Shown: positions 16,647 through 26,661, numbered from the stretch's first letter. The stretch: DNA of 64,000 nt from Acidimicrobiaceae bacterium (GCA_003158855.1 PMLJ01000029.1:44693-108692); one strand, 5' to 3'. A program made the numbers and translations. The notes: a model not told the origin generated them from the letters alone.

Positions 16647-19600
16647 GCACGAACCAGAAGCCGCTGATCTCGCCCGCGCTACGCGAGCTGGCCAGCCTTC
16701 GCGGTGTTGGCCTCAGTTACATCGACGGGCGCGGCGTCCACCGCAGGGCTGATCCCGACGCCCTGGTAGCAATACTCAACTCGTTTGGCGACATGGATCA
16801 ACTCTCGTTGTCGGGCGACGCGCGGCCAGTCCTTCGTCAACATCGCCAACAACTCGCCGATCGGATTCTCGAGCCGATCTACGTCGTCGACGAGGGCGTC
16901 GAAACGCTTCTGCCGATCCACCTCGGACGCAGAAGCGCCGGCCTCGAGTGCCGGTTGGAGTTCGAGTTCGGCGGTGAGGTGTCATGGAGCCTCTCCAGCG
17001 CATCGCTCGAGACGATGCCGGGCACGGGCGCGAACGACGAGCCCATTTTCGCGCTCGCGTTGCCGGCAATGCGCGTTGGCTACCACCACATTCACGTGAC
17101 GGTGGGGCGCCGGGCGGCTCGCTCGACGATCATCGTTCGTCCGTTGCGGGGCGCCCCGTACCGGTTCGCCCGGGACTGGCGCGCCTATTCGGTGCAGGCG
17201 CCGATCTTCTCCCTACACTCCAAGCGCAGCTGGGGCGGCGGCGACGTTGGCGATCTGGACGAGTTCGCGCGCCTGGCGGCCAATCAGCAGGCGACCGTTG
17301 TCTCGACGCTTCCCCTGCTGGCGTCATTCGGCCCCGGCGATTTCGAGGCGAGCCCTTACCGGCCGGTGAGCCGGCGTTTCTGGAACGACCGGTGGATAGC
17401 CCTCGACCAGGTCGACGATCTGGCGAGGTCGCCGGCGGCGCAACACCTGATGACCGACACCTACTCGCCGGCCCGGCGCGAAGCGTGGTCCGTCAACGGT
17501 CTCATTGACGGAAGCGCCGCATTCGCGGCCAAGCGCAACGTCATCCAAGCGTGGGCGGCGACACAAAGTGAGTTCATGGCCCAACACGAGAGCGGGCTTC
17601 GCTCCTACGTCATGAGCCACCCCGATCTGAACGACTATGCCAGATTCCGAGCCGCCGGCGAACGCTTCGGCCTCGACTTTCACAAGTGGCCATCGACGGC
17701 GCGAAGCGGAATGCTCCGCTGGAACGACGTCGATCCGATCCTCGTTCGCTATCACATGTTCGCCCAGTGGATCATCGATGAGCAGATGACGCGACTGGCG
17801 TCGCGTCTCTCCCAGCGCGGACAGACACTGGAGCTCGACATTCCGGTCGGAGTGCACCCCTACGGCTACGACGTGTGGCGAAACCCCGAAGATTACGTCA
17901 GCACAATGTCGATCGGCGCGCCGCCCGACGATCTCTCGGCGACAGGCCAGGACTGGAGTTCACCCCCGCTCCACCCCGAGCGTTGCCGCGAGAACGCGCA
18001 CGCCAAGTTCCGCGAAGCACTGCGCTTTCACATGCGCATCGCGGGCGTCGTGCGTATAGATCACGTGATGGGCCTGCAGCGCCTGTTCTGGGTGCCCGAA
18101 GGGACCTCACCCGAGCAGGGACTCTACGTCGCCATGCCCTTCGAGGAGCAGCTGGCCGTCGTCGCAATCGAAGCCCAGCGGCTGGGGGTCGACGTTGTTG
18201 GCGAGGACCTGGGAACCGTCGATGACGATCTCCGCAATGCCATGGAGCGAGACGGCCTTCGCCGGACCTACGTGGCGCAGTACGCGATCACCAACGAGGG
18301 CCTCGCGCCGGTGCCGAGCGGCTCGGTCGCTTCATTCGCGACCCACGACACGGCGACCTTCTCGGGGTGGTGGAGCGGCGCGGACATCGACGAACGGCTC
18401 CGCCTGGGCCTGGTCGACGCCCCGGCGGCCGCGAGCGCCCGTGACGAGCGCGCCGACCAGCGTCGCGACCTGGCGCGCTCCCTGGACTGCGTGAGGCACG
18501 ACCCACCCGAGGTCGTGCTCGCAGCGGTGCACGCATTCCTCGCCGACAGCGACGCGGGCCTGGTCATGGTCCAACTCGACGACCTGCTCGGAGAGACCTC
18601 AGCCGTCAATCTTCCGGGGACAACGACGGAGCGCGCGAACTGGAATCGCCTGGCTCGACTGAGCCTCGAGGAGTTGGCGTCGTCCACCGTCCTCGCGAGC
18701 GCCCTCGCACCCCTGCGCGAGCGCCGGGGCTACTCCTCGTCGAAGAAGGGCCACCACAGTCGCCAGATGCTGGCCAACGCCACGCGGTTCACCGAGCAGG
18801 ACCTCCATCTGCTCAACGAGGGGCGCCACTTTCGCCTCTACCACCATCTGGGCTGCCATCCCATGGTCTTCGAAGGCGTCGCCGGATGCTACTTCGCGGT
18901 CTGGGCACCCAATGCCGATCGGATCTCGGTCATTGGCGAGTTCAATGATTGGAACGGCACGCAGCACCAACTCACTCCCGTTGGAAGCTCGGGCGTGTGG
19001 GAAGGCTTCATCCCCGGTGTCGAGGAGCTGACGACCTACAAGTACCGCCTGCACTCGCGGCTCGGCGGGGACGAGTTCGACAAGACCGATCCCATGGGTC
19101 GTCTCTTTGAGATCCCCTCGGCGACGGCAACACGGGTGTGGAGCTCGAACTACACGTGGAGCGACGATCGGTGGATCGACGATCGATCCACATTTCGCCC
19201 AAGGGAACGACCGGTGTCCGTCTACGAGGTGCATCTCGGCTCGTGGCGGCGCGTGCCCGAAGACCACGACCGCCAACTGACCTACCGGGAGCTGGCTCCG
19301 TTGCTCGCCGGGTACGCCGTCGAGATGGGGTTCACCCACGTCGAGCTGTTGCCGGTGATGGAGCATCCGTTCTACGGGTCGTGGGGCTATCAGACCACCG
19401 GGTACTTCGCACCGACCTCGAGAATGGGCACCCCCGATGATTTCAAATACCTGGTCGATACCCTTCATCAGGCCGGCATCGGGGTACTTCTCGACTGGGT
19501 CCCCTCGCACTTTCCCGCCGACGAGTTCGCGCTCGCACGCTTTGACGGTACCCATCTCTACGAGCACGCCGACGTTCGCCAGCGCGTGCACCCCGACTGG

Positions 19601-20659
19601 CAGAGCTGGACATTCAACTACGGCCGCAACGAGGTGCGCAGCTTCCTCATATCGAGCGCGTGCTTCTGGCTCGACGAGTACCACATTGACGGACTGCGCC
19701 TCGACGCAGTCGCGTCGATGTTGTACCTGGACTACTCGCGCAAGGCGGGCGAGTGGGTGCCCAACAAGTACGGCGGACACGAGGATCTCGAGGCGGTCGA
19801 GTTCCTTCGCCAGTGCACCACCGAACTCACCGAGTCGTTCCCGGGCGTGATCGTCGTCGCCGAGGAGTCGACGTCGTGGCCGGCGGTGACACGACCCGTC
19901 TTCGAGGACGGACTCGGCTTCACGTTCAAGTGGGACCTCGGCTGGATGCACGACACCCTCGACTACCTGTCGCGCGATGCGGTCCACCGCAAATACCATC
20001 AGAACGAGCTGACCTTCCGGGGAATCTACGCCGCGAACGAAAGGTTCATGTTGCCGCTCTCCCACGACGAGGTCGTGCACGGCAAGGGATCGCTGTTGGC
20101 CAAGATGGCGGGCGATGATTGGCAGAAACGGGCGAATCTCAGACTCCTCTTCGGCTACCAGTACACGCTTCCCGGAAAGAAACTCCTCTTCATGGGCGAC
20201 GAGTTCGCGCAATCCGGCGAATGGGACCACGAGCGATCGCTCGATTGGCACCTGCTCGGCGACGTCGGGCACCAGGGCGTGGCCCGTTGGGTTCGCCGTC
20301 TCAACGCCCTCTACAACAACAGCGCAGCCTTGCACCGAGACGACGCCAGCGCCGAGGACTTCGCGTGGTTGAGCTGCGACGACGCTTCCCAGAGCGTGCT
20401 CATCTGGCGCCGTGGTTACGGCCCCGACGAGCTGGTCATGCTCGCCAACTTCACTCCGGTTCCTCGCGACAACTACCAATTCCCCATCACGTCAGACGGG
20501 AAGTGGACCGTCGCGCTCAACAGTGACGACCACGACTACGGCGGAAGCGGCTACCTGGCGACGACGGAGTTCCTGTCGTCGTCCGACGTCCACTCCGGGC
20601 ACGTGCTGCGCGTCTCACTCCCTCCACTTTCCCTCGTCGTACTCAGGCGCGAGACGTAA
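16643..20659 (+). CDS. malQ-glgB: Fused 4-alpha-glucanotransferase (MalQ) and 1,4-alpha-glucan branching enzyme (GlgB)
   Basis: A 1338-residue bifunctional protein. Residues 1 to about 705 are a GH77 amylomaltase with nucleophile Asp473 (RIDHVMG), acid/base Glu521 (VVGEDLG) and Asp569 (THDTATF). Residues about 714-1338 are a GH13 branching enzyme: CBM48 domain (YFAVWAPNADRISVIGEFND), nucleophile Asp1021 (DGLRLDAV), acid/base Glu1074 (VVAEES) and Asp1142 (LSHDEVVHGKGS). Both catalytic triads are complete. No stop or frameshift separates them across 18600-18800. The GlgB part lacks the extra N-terminal N1 domain. The start ATG lies in the glgP stop codon, so translation is coupled. An open frame extends further upstream but overlaps glgP and is not used. 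The fusion would couple chain lengthening to branching. Confidence 0.93.
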   Translation: MSTNQKPLISPALRELASLRGVGLSYIDGRGVHRRADPDALVAILNSFGDMDQLSLSGDARPVLRQHRQQLADRILEPIYVVDEGVETLLPIHLGRRSAGLECRLEFEFGGEVSWSLSSASLETMPGTGANDEPIFALALPAMRVGYHHIHVTVGRRAARSTIIVRPLRGAPYRFARDWRAYSVQAPIFSLHSKRSWGGGDVGDLDEFARLAANQQATVVSTLPLLASFGPGDFEASPYRPVSRRFWNDRWIALDQVDDLARSPAAQHLMTDTYSPARREAWSVNGLIDGSAAFAAKRNVIQAWAATQSEFMAQHESGLRSYVMSHPDLNDYARFRAAGERFGLDFHKWPSTARSGMLRWNDVDPILVRYHMFAQWIIDEQMTRLASRLSQRGQTLELDIPVGVHPYGYDVWRNPEDYVSTMSIGAPPDDLSATGQDWSSPPLHPERCRENAHAKFREALRFHMRIAGVVRIDHVMGLQRLFWVPEGTSPEQGLYVAMPFEEQLAVVAIEAQRLGVDVVGEDLGTVDDDLRNAMERDGLRRTYVAQYAITNEGLAPVPSGSVASFATHDTATFSGWWSGADIDERLRLGLVDAPAAASARDERADQRRDLARSLDCVRHDPPEVVLAAVHAFLADSDAGLVMVQLDDLLGETSAVNLPGTTTERANWNRLARLSLEELASSTVLASALAPLRERRGYSSSKKGHHSRQMLANATRFTEQDLHLLNEGRHFRLYHHLGCHPMVFEGVAGCYFAVWAPNADRISVIGEFNDWNGTQHQLTPVGSSGVWEGFIPGVEELTTYKYRLHSRLGGDEFDKTDPMGRLFEIPSATATRVWSSNYTWSDDRWIDDRSTFRPRERPVSVYEVHLGSWRRVPEDHDRQLTYRELAPLLAGYAVEMGFTHVELLPVMEHPFYGSWGYQTTGYFAPTSRMGTPDDFKYLVDTLHQAGIGVLLDWVPSHFPADEFALARFDGTHLYEHADVRQRVHPDWQSWTFNYGRNEVRSFLISSACFWLDEYHIDGLRLDAVASMLYLDYSRKAGEWVPNKYGGHEDLEAVEFLRQCTTELTESFPGVIVVAEESTSWPAVTRPVFEDGLGFTFKWDLGWMHDTLDYLSRDAVHRKYHQNELTFRGIYAANERFMLPLSHDEVVHGKGSLLAKMAGDDWQKRANLRLLFGYQYTLPGKKLLFMGDEFAQSGEWDHERSLDWHLLGDVGHQGVARWVRRLNALYNNSAALHRDDASAEDFAWLSCDDASQSVLIWRRGYGPDELVMLANFTPVPRDNYQFPITSDGKWTVALNSDDHDYGGSGYLATTEFLSSSDVHSGHVLRVSLPPLSLVVLRRET

Positions 20660-22681
20660 GTGTCACCGATCGCGGGGTTCCACCTCCACCTCTACCAACC
20701 ACCTCGAGAGGACCCCTGGCTCGGACTGGTCGCCAACGAGTGGAGCGCCTGGCCGTACCACGACTGGAACGAACGCATCGCAGCGGAGTGCTACCGGGCA
20801 ATGATCGCCGTTGCGTTGCCGCTGGGCGAGAACGGGGAGACTGAGCTCGTCGAACCATTGACCCAGAGCAGCGTTGACGTCGGCCCCACGCTGCACCACT
20901 GGCTCGAACGCCACTCACCCGACGTCGAGCGCGCGCTCGGCTATCAAGTCCGCCACGCCATCTCGGGGCCCAGCGCCGTCGCGATCGCCGCGCCGCTCGT
21001 GCACGCGATCCTGCCCCTCGCGAACGCGAAGGACCGCGATCGACTCATCGCTTGGGGAATCGCGGACTACGCCCATCGCTTCGGCACGAGCCCGCTGGGA
21101 ATGTGGCTGCCAGAAACCGCGGTCGATCTGACGACATTGGAGTCAATCGCCCGTCAGGGCATTCGCTACACCGTCCTCATGCCCACCCAGGCCGTGCGCG
21201 TACGAGAACCCGGAGGTGACTGGCGTCCAGTGGACGCGCACTCGCTCGACACGTCGCGGGCCTACCTGGTGCAACTCGGCGAGGGAGAGACCATAACCGT
21301 GGTCTTCGGACACGCCGACCTCTCCCAGCGCGTCGCCTTCGGCGACCTGATCGACGACGGGACGGAGCTCGCGGACATCATGGCGCGAGAGCTCCACGAC
21401 CGAGATGGCGTGGTTCTGCTCGTCGCGGACGGCGAGACCTACGGCCACCACCACCGCTTCGGTGATCTAGGCCTCGCCTGGGCACTTCGCCGACTTCAGC
21501 GCCACCACAAACTCGAGACCACCCTCGGCGAATGGCTCGCCACCACGGAGCCGACGTGGGAAGTCGAACTCGCGGACGTGTCGGCGTGGAGCTGCGCCCA
21601 CGGCGTGGAGCGTTGGCGCAGCGACTGCGGTTGCGTGACCGGCGAACAGCCTGGATGGCGCCAGGGCTGGAGAGCGCCGCTGCGCGAGGCCCTTGACTGG
21701 TTGCGCGAGACCCTAGGCGGCGCGGTTGACGCCGAACTCGCCCGCCACCTGCGCTCGGTCGACGACGCGCTGCTCGACTACGGAAGGGTGCTCTCGGGTG
21801 AGTTGGAGCCCCACGAGTTCGTCACGACCCACGCACATCGGCCCCTCGACGCCGACGAGACGAGCAGGGTGCTCGAGCTCTGCGAGGTCCATCGAAACCT
21901 TCTGTACAGCTTCACCAGCTGCGCCTGGTTCTTCGCCGACCCCGCCGAGATTGAAACCTCGATTGTCCTGCGCTACGCCGCCGTCGCCATGGAGATTGGT
22001 TCCCGGGCGCTCGATGTGGACCTCGAGGCGGGGTTCCTCGAGCACTTGGCCAAGGTCCGGTCCAATCGGCCGGGCGTCGAGGGGCGGACCCTCTGGCGAC
22101 GGGCCTGCGATGCGTACCGCTTCGACGAAGCCCTTGTAGTCGCCGGTTTCGCCGCAGAACTGTTCGCGTCGAACGGCACCGCGAGGACGGTTCGGGGATT
22201 CTGGCGGATGAGGGCGGAGCCCGTAGATGACGACCCGGACGCTCGGCGAATCGTGCTGACGAACACGTTGACGCTCCGTCAAAGCCGGTACCTGACCCGC
22301 GTGGAGCGGCTCGGCGAGCTCGGAGCGGAAATTCACGTAAATGATGCCAACAGTTTCCGAAAGATCGCCCTCGGCGAGCTCGGCAACGACGTGGTGGCTC
22401 GGGTGGCGTGCTCGTGGCTCACGGGGCCGGGCAGCGAGAACTACGAGAGTGCGCTCGACCTGCTCGTCGCACGGCTGCTCGAGCAGCCGGCTGGTAGCGA
22501 CGAAGCGACGGTACTGGTCGCGCTCGCCAGTGCGCCGCGGTACGTGACGCCCATCGCGGAGGCCTCCATTCGACGCGCGCTGACGGCCCTCGTCGGACAG
22601 GCAATCTCGAGATCCGACATCGACCTCCTGGCGCCGCTGGCACGAGCCGTGGGCCTGAGTGGAATCGTGGAGACGAACTAG
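20660..22681 (+). CDS. Glycoside hydrolase family 57 protein with DUF3536 domain
   Basis: A 673-residue protein. The N-terminal half is a GH57 (beta/alpha)7 barrel: GFHLHLYQPPREDPW at the start, GMWLPETAVD with the likely nucleophile Glu152, and LVADGETYGHHHRFGD with Asp257 as likely acid/base. The second half matches the DUF3536 type, containing the SCAWFF motif and a helical C-terminus. The GTG start directly follows the malQ-glgB stop with no gap, so it is in the same operon. GH57 enzymes are alpha-amylases, 4-alpha-glucanotransferases or branching enzymes acting with retention. The specific activity here is not established, but the context points to glycogen or maltodextrin. Confidence 0.82.
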   Translation: MSPIAGFHLHLYQPPREDPWLGLVANEWSAWPYHDWNERIAAECYRAMIAVALPLGENGETELVEPLTQSSVDVGPTLHHWLERHSPDVERALGYQVRHAISGPSAVAIAAPLVHAILPLANAKDRDRLIAWGIADYAHRFGTSPLGMWLPETAVDLTTLESIARQGIRYTVLMPTQAVRVREPGGDWRPVDAHSLDTSRAYLVQLGEGETITVVFGHADLSQRVAFGDLIDDGTELADIMARELHDRDGVVLLVADGETYGHHHRFGDLGLAWALRRLQRHHKLETTLGEWLATTEPTWEVELADVSAWSCAHGVERWRSDCGCVTGEQPGWRQGWRAPLREALDWLRETLGGAVDAELARHLRSVDDALLDYGRVLSGELEPHEFVTTHAHRPLDADETSRVLELCEVHRNLLYSFTSCAWFFADPAEIETSIVLRYAAVAMEIGSRALDVDLEAGFLEHLAKVRSNRPGVEGRTLWRRACDAYRFDEALVVAGFAAELFASNGTARTVRGFWRMRAEPVDDDPDARRIVLTNTLTLRQSRYLTRVERLGELGAEIHVNDANSFRKIALGELGNDVVARVACSWLTGPGSENYESALDLLVARLLEQPAGSDEATVLVALASAPRYVTPIAEASIRRALTALVGQAISRSDIDLLAPLARAVGLSGIVETN

Positions 22682-22711
22682 GCCGGCCAGCGCGCGGTTA
22701 GATTCAATGAG

Positions 22712-24865
22712 ATGAATATGCGATTCGACGGTTCTCGCGACATGAGTCGCGCGATCGACCGCCTTGCCCGACGGCTCCCAGAACCTCTCGAGGACCTCGC
22801 GTGGATCTCCTACAACTACCTCTGGTCATGGACCCCCGGCGGCCGTGAGCTCTTCCGCACCATCGACGCGCACCGGTTCAACCTGTCGGGGGAGAATCCG
22901 GTACGGTTTCTCCTGAATCTTCCCGAGCGGGACCTTCTGCGTGCCGCGACCGATCGGGACCTTCTGGAACGCCTGTCCCAGGTGGCCCAGATTATGGATG
23001 CCAGCATGCAGCGCCCCACCAATCGAGTGCTTTCGAGCGGACCCGTGGCCTTCTTCTGCGCGGAGTTCGGCGTTCACCAGTCGCTACCCGTGTACTCAGG
23101 CGGATTGGGAGTCCTCGCTGGTGACTTCTTGAAGGAGACTTCGGATCAGGCGCTCGACGTCGTCGGCGTCGGCCTGCTCTATCGCCGCGGCTATCTGCAC
23201 CAACGCATGAACCTCGACGGCTGGCAGCACGAGTACTGGCTCGAGGCCAACACCGATCAGCTGCCCGCGGTGCGCGTGCGAGGAGCCGACGGACTCCCCG
23301 TGCGAATCACGGTTCCGGTGTGGGACGGCGAATTGGCGGCCCACGTCTGGCGCGTCAACGTGGGGCGTACGCCCCTCTACCTCCTCGACGCGGAACTCGA
23401 GGAGAACAGCCCGCTGGAGCGCTGGGTCACGGCGCGCCTCTATGAAGGCTCGCACGAGATCCGATTGGCGCAGTACGCGCTGCTCGGCATCGGGGGCGTT
23501 CGCGCCCTCGACGCCATGGGAATCAAGCCCAGCCTTTTCCACCTCAATGAGGGCCATCCGGCGCTCGCGTCGCTCGAGATCGCCTCGCAGACGTCGAAGG
23601 AACTCACTGGCGACCCTCTCGGGCTCAAGAAGCTGCTCGAGGTGGGGCGCGACAGGTTCGTCTTCACGACCCACACCCCAGTGCCGGCAGGCAACGAGAC
23701 CTACGGTCCCGACCTGTTCTTCTCCGTGCTCGGTCGCTCCATTGATCAGATGGGCATCTCGCGCGATGAGTTGAGCTCGGAGAGCCGAATCGACCCCACC
23801 TCGACGACGGAGTCGCTGGGCTTCTCCCCGCTGGCCATCCGGTGCGCACGCTCGACCAACGCCGTGAGCAGACGCCACGGCGAGGTTGCCCGCGGCATGT
23901 GGAATCCCCTTTTTCCCAATGCGAAGTTGGAGGACGTGCCAATCACGCACGTGACCAACGGGGTGCACCTGCCGACGTGGATGGACCCCACCATGCGCGG
24001 CTTACTCACCAAGTTCTTCGGTAACGACTGGGAGCGCCACGCCGACGACCCGGGTCTGTGGAGTCACGTCGACGAGATTCCGGACGTTGACCTTTGGCGA
24101 GCGCGCTGCGACATGCGCCTCCAACTGGTTGAGATGATCCGCAGCCGCATCGTCGTCGACCGGTTGGGACGTGGCGAGGACGTCGCCCTCGCCGAATCCG
24201 CCTTCAGTGCTTTCGATCCCACGCATCTGACCATCGGCTTCGCCAGGCGGCTGGCGACCTACAAGAGACTCGACCTGTTGTTCCACGACGTCGACCGGCT
24301 TCGCTTGATCATCGACCACGAAGAGGGCGCCCAGATCGTCTTGGCGGGTAAGGCGCACCCCCTCGACTATGAGGCGAAGACCGTGGCCCAGAACATGTTC
24401 GTCGTGAAGCGGGGCCTCGACATCCCCAATCGCGTGGTCTTCCTCGAGGACTACGACCTGCGAATGGCGCCGCAGCTGGTGGCCGGATGCGACCTGTGGT
24501 TGAACCTGCCTCGGCCGCCCCTCGAGGCGAGCGGCACCAGCGGCATGAAGTCGGCCCTCAACGGTGGGCTCAACCTGAGCGTGCTGGACGGCTGGTGGGG
24601 CGAGGGGTACAGCGGACAGAACGGCTGGGCGATCGACGGTTCGGTGGTCGAGGACGCGAGGGAGCAGGACGAACGCGATGCGAATGCGCTCTACGACCTG
24701 CTCGAGAACGAGGTCAAGCCCCTCTTCTTCTCCCGCGACGCCAATGGCGTGCCGGTAGGTTGGCTGGCCCGGGTACGTGCATCACTGCGGACCCTGGGTC
24801 CGCAGTTCAGCGGGGCTCGGATGGTCAATGACTACGTCGACCAGATCTATCATCCGAGTCACTAA
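22712..24865 (+). CDS. glgP: Alpha-glucan (glycogen) phosphorylase, second copy
   Basis: A 717-residue GT35/DUF3417 phosphorylase. Motifs are AEFGVHQSLPVYSGGLGVLAGD, LNEGHPALA, TTHTPVPAGNETY, FARRLATYKR and the canonical cofactor site EASGTSGMKSALNGGLN with Lys613 for pyridoxal phosphate. It is about 130 residues shorter than the copy at 14094-16646, chiefly by loss of the C-terminal extension. It lies 30 bases after the GH57 gene and probably closes the operon. Possible starts ATG 22712 and 22718 differ by two codons. Two phosphorylases in one operon suggest different preferences, for example glycogen versus short maltodextrins or a different phosphorylated acceptor; that is inference. Confidence 0.92.
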   Translation: MNMRFDGSRDMSRAIDRLARRLPEPLEDLAWISYNYLWSWTPGGRELFRTIDAHRFNLSGENPVRFLLNLPERDLLRAATDRDLLERLSQVAQIMDASMQRPTNRVLSSGPVAFFCAEFGVHQSLPVYSGGLGVLAGDFLKETSDQALDVVGVGLLYRRGYLHQRMNLDGWQHEYWLEANTDQLPAVRVRGADGLPVRITVPVWDGELAAHVWRVNVGRTPLYLLDAELEENSPLERWVTARLYEGSHEIRLAQYALLGIGGVRALDAMGIKPSLFHLNEGHPALASLEIASQTSKELTGDPLGLKKLLEVGRDRFVFTTHTPVPAGNETYGPDLFFSVLGRSIDQMGISRDELSSESRIDPTSTTESLGFSPLAIRCARSTNAVSRRHGEVARGMWNPLFPNAKLEDVPITHVTNGVHLPTWMDPTMRGLLTKFFGNDWERHADDPGLWSHVDEIPDVDLWRARCDMRLQLVEMIRSRIVVDRLGRGEDVALAESAFSAFDPTHLTIGFARRLATYKRLDLLFHDVDRLRLIIDHEEGAQIVLAGKAHPLDYEAKTVAQNMFVVKRGLDIPNRVVFLEDYDLRMAPQLVAGCDLWLNLPRPPLEASGTSGMKSALNGGLNLSVLDGWWGEGYSGQNGWAIDGSVVEDAREQDERDANALYDLLENEVKPLFFSRDANGVPVGWLARVRASLRTLGPQFSGARMVNDYVDQIYHPSH

Positions 24866-24935
24866 TCTTCGCTGTGGCCGGTAATGACAAGTCGCTTCAC
24901 TTCGCAGCAATCCTTCGAGGCCCGCGTGTCGAGTT

Positions 24936-25775
24936 CTAGACAAACGCGAACTCGGGTCGTTGACCGGACTTGATCTCCTCGCGAACAAGAAACTGCGCCA
25001 ACGGAAGATCCTCCGCGTGGGTGACTCCAATGCAGCGCGAATTGGTCGCCAGAACCTCAAAACGCATCGATGTCTCATGCAGGAGATCCCCCACGAATAC
25101 CGGCAGCAGTACCTCGACGTCTCTGGTGACGTCGTGCTCATCCATCGCTCGGCGCATCAGGGGCCAAATGGACGGCTGAAAGCCCCAGAGGTTCATCGAC
25201 ACCATGGTCTGGGGATCAAGGAAGTGCGGCTCCAGTCCGTCGGCGGCGGCGAGCCCGTCTGGAGTGAAATGCACATTGCGTCGCTCGACGATCTCGACGA
25301 GATGTCCGTTCACCACCTGGCACGTTCCGCGTGAAACCGGTAGGTCGCCAACGACCGAATTCTCCAGTTCGAAGCCCACGAGGCAGTTGGTAGCGCTGGT
25401 GGCGAGGTGGGTGCTGAGCTTGGTGAACGCATCGAGGCCGTAGAGGTCGTCGGCATTGCAGACGCCGAATGGAGTCGACGGGTCCACTTCGGGCTGGGCG
25501 GCGAGGACGGCGTCAACCGTCCCGTGAAGAAACTCCTGAACGGCAAAGGCAACCCGGTGATCGGCTGGCCACATCCGTGCGACGTGCTCCTTGATCTGGG
25601 GTCCGGTATCGCTATTGATGACAATGACTATTTCGTCGAAGCCCGCGTGCATCGCGTCCGAGGCGAGAAGATCGATCACGCCCTCGCCGTGCTTTCCAAT
25701 CGGGGCGAGTTGCTTCAGCCCACCGTATCGACGAGCTCTGCCGGCCGCCAGGATTACAAGGGTTGGTCCCTCCAT
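24936..25775 (-). CDS. Sugar-phosphate nucleotidyltransferase-like protein
   Basis: A 279-residue NTP-transferase-fold protein. It begins with VILAAGRARRYGGLKQLAPIGK, a variant of the G-x-G-x-R...K nucleotide-binding loop, followed by GFDEIVIVIN, HGTVDAVLAA and the metal-binding NADD (about 107-110). Members activate sugar phosphates with NTPs; the family includes glucose-1-phosphate and mannose-1-phosphate nucleotidyltransferases. It converges on the glycogen operon with 70 bases between the stops. Motif order differs from GlgC, so ADP-glucose synthesis is not claimed. The substrate is unknown. Confidence 0.72.
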   Translation of the reverse strand: MEGPTLVILAAGRARRYGGLKQLAPIGKHGEGVIDLLASDAMHAGFDEIVIVINSDTGPQIKEHVARMWPADHRVAFAVQEFLHGTVDAVLAAQPEVDPSTPFGVCNADDLYGLDAFTKLSTHLATSATNCLVGFELENSVVGDLPVSRGTCQVVNGHLVEIVERRNVHFTPDGLAAADGLEPHFLDPQTMVSMNLWGFQPSIWPLMRRAMDEHDVTRDVEVLLPVFVGDLLHETSMRFEVLATNSRCIGVTHAEDLPLAQFLVREEIKSGQRPEFAFV

Positions 25776-26033
25776 GTTTTCGACCGTACCACGACCTCGA
25801 TGACTTCACATCCACTTCGAGCCCCTTCCATCAGGGAATTGCCCCCCATCGAGCGACATCATCGCCGTAGGTTTCAACGAGGGCTACGGCGACCGAGGCG
25901 GGCCGGATCGTGCGAGAGACGACGTAGCTGCATGTGGCCACGGCGACCACGTACGCACTCTCGTTCGCTCCGCGCCAGACGACTGGCTCGTCACTCTCAA
26001 CTGGTCGTTCAACCGTCACGAAGCGCGACGCGA

Positions 26034-26636
26034 TCAGTCATTCTCCAGGGTGTACTCCCACGTGACGGCCGGACGCTTTCCATCCGGGGCCCACGCGATG
26101 CTCCCGGTCCCAGTCGCCATGATCACCGAGACCTCGATGGACGCTGGCTTGGCTGATGATGCGAGAACCCGCGTGGTGCCGCCGACGAAGGCCCTTGGAT
26201 AATAGACGTTGCCGTTACCGTCGATGATTCCAAAGTCGCGGGGCCGCAGGGCCACTACGCCGGTCGTCTTTGCGAACGTGATGGTGAACGTCGCCCTCGT
26301 GACCGGGGGGGGAGGCGTGACGAAGGGAGGGGTCTGCGGTCCCGACATGGTCACCAGGGTCGAGGCGCCATCGACGATCACCTTGAAGGTGCTGCCGCCG
26401 ATGCCGAGCTGCGGGTGCTGGACCGTGGCGCTGACGATTCGGTTCGTTGGAACACTCGAGCGCGGCAGCCAGCTCGGAAGTCCGCCGTACGAATCGAGAT
26501 TGGACTTGCTCGACTCCCTCATCCCCACGAACGCCGTCAACGAGATGACGACGACCGACGCCATGACCACGACGAGCCGCGCACGGGAGCCGAGCACGTT
26601 TGCCCGGCTCCCCCTCGCGCGTCGATCGGCACTCAT
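26034..26636 (-). CDS. Membrane-anchored or secreted hypothetical protein
   Basis: A 200-residue protein with a short basic N-terminus and one hydrophobic segment (about 20-38, RLVVVMASVVVISLTAFVGM), then an extracellular part rich in beta-prone, Thr/Pro-containing sequence (a PPPPV stretch near residue 110 and DFGIIDGNGNVYYPRAF). The mature part resembles DUF4352-like immunoglobulin-type folds only in general character; no family is assigned. It lies 25 bases downstream of the phosphoesterase gene on the same strand, so the two are probably one operon and both act outside the cytoplasm. Confidence 0.6.
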   Translation of the reverse strand: MSADRRARGSRANVLGSRARLVVVMASVVVISLTAFVGMRESSKSNLDSYGGLPSWLPRSSVPTNRIVSATVQHPQLGIGGSTFKVIVDGASTLVTMSGPQTPPFVTPPPPVTRATFTITFAKTTGVVALRPRDFGIIDGNGNVYYPRAFVGGTTRVLASSAKPASIEVSVIMATGTGSIAWAPDGKRPAVTWEYTLEND

Positions 26637-26661
26637 CGACTTCCCTTACTCCTGACGCGAC

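Noticed and set aside
18599..20479. A 626-codon open frame opposite the GlgB part of malQ-glgB
   Set aside because: High-GC third positions create long antisense frames; the sequence has no recognisable domain, while the plus strand has complete GH13 motifs.
25831..26019. 62-codon minus-strand frame downstream of the exported hypothetical protein
   Set aside because: No ribosome-binding site and no recognisable feature; it could be real but the support is too thin.
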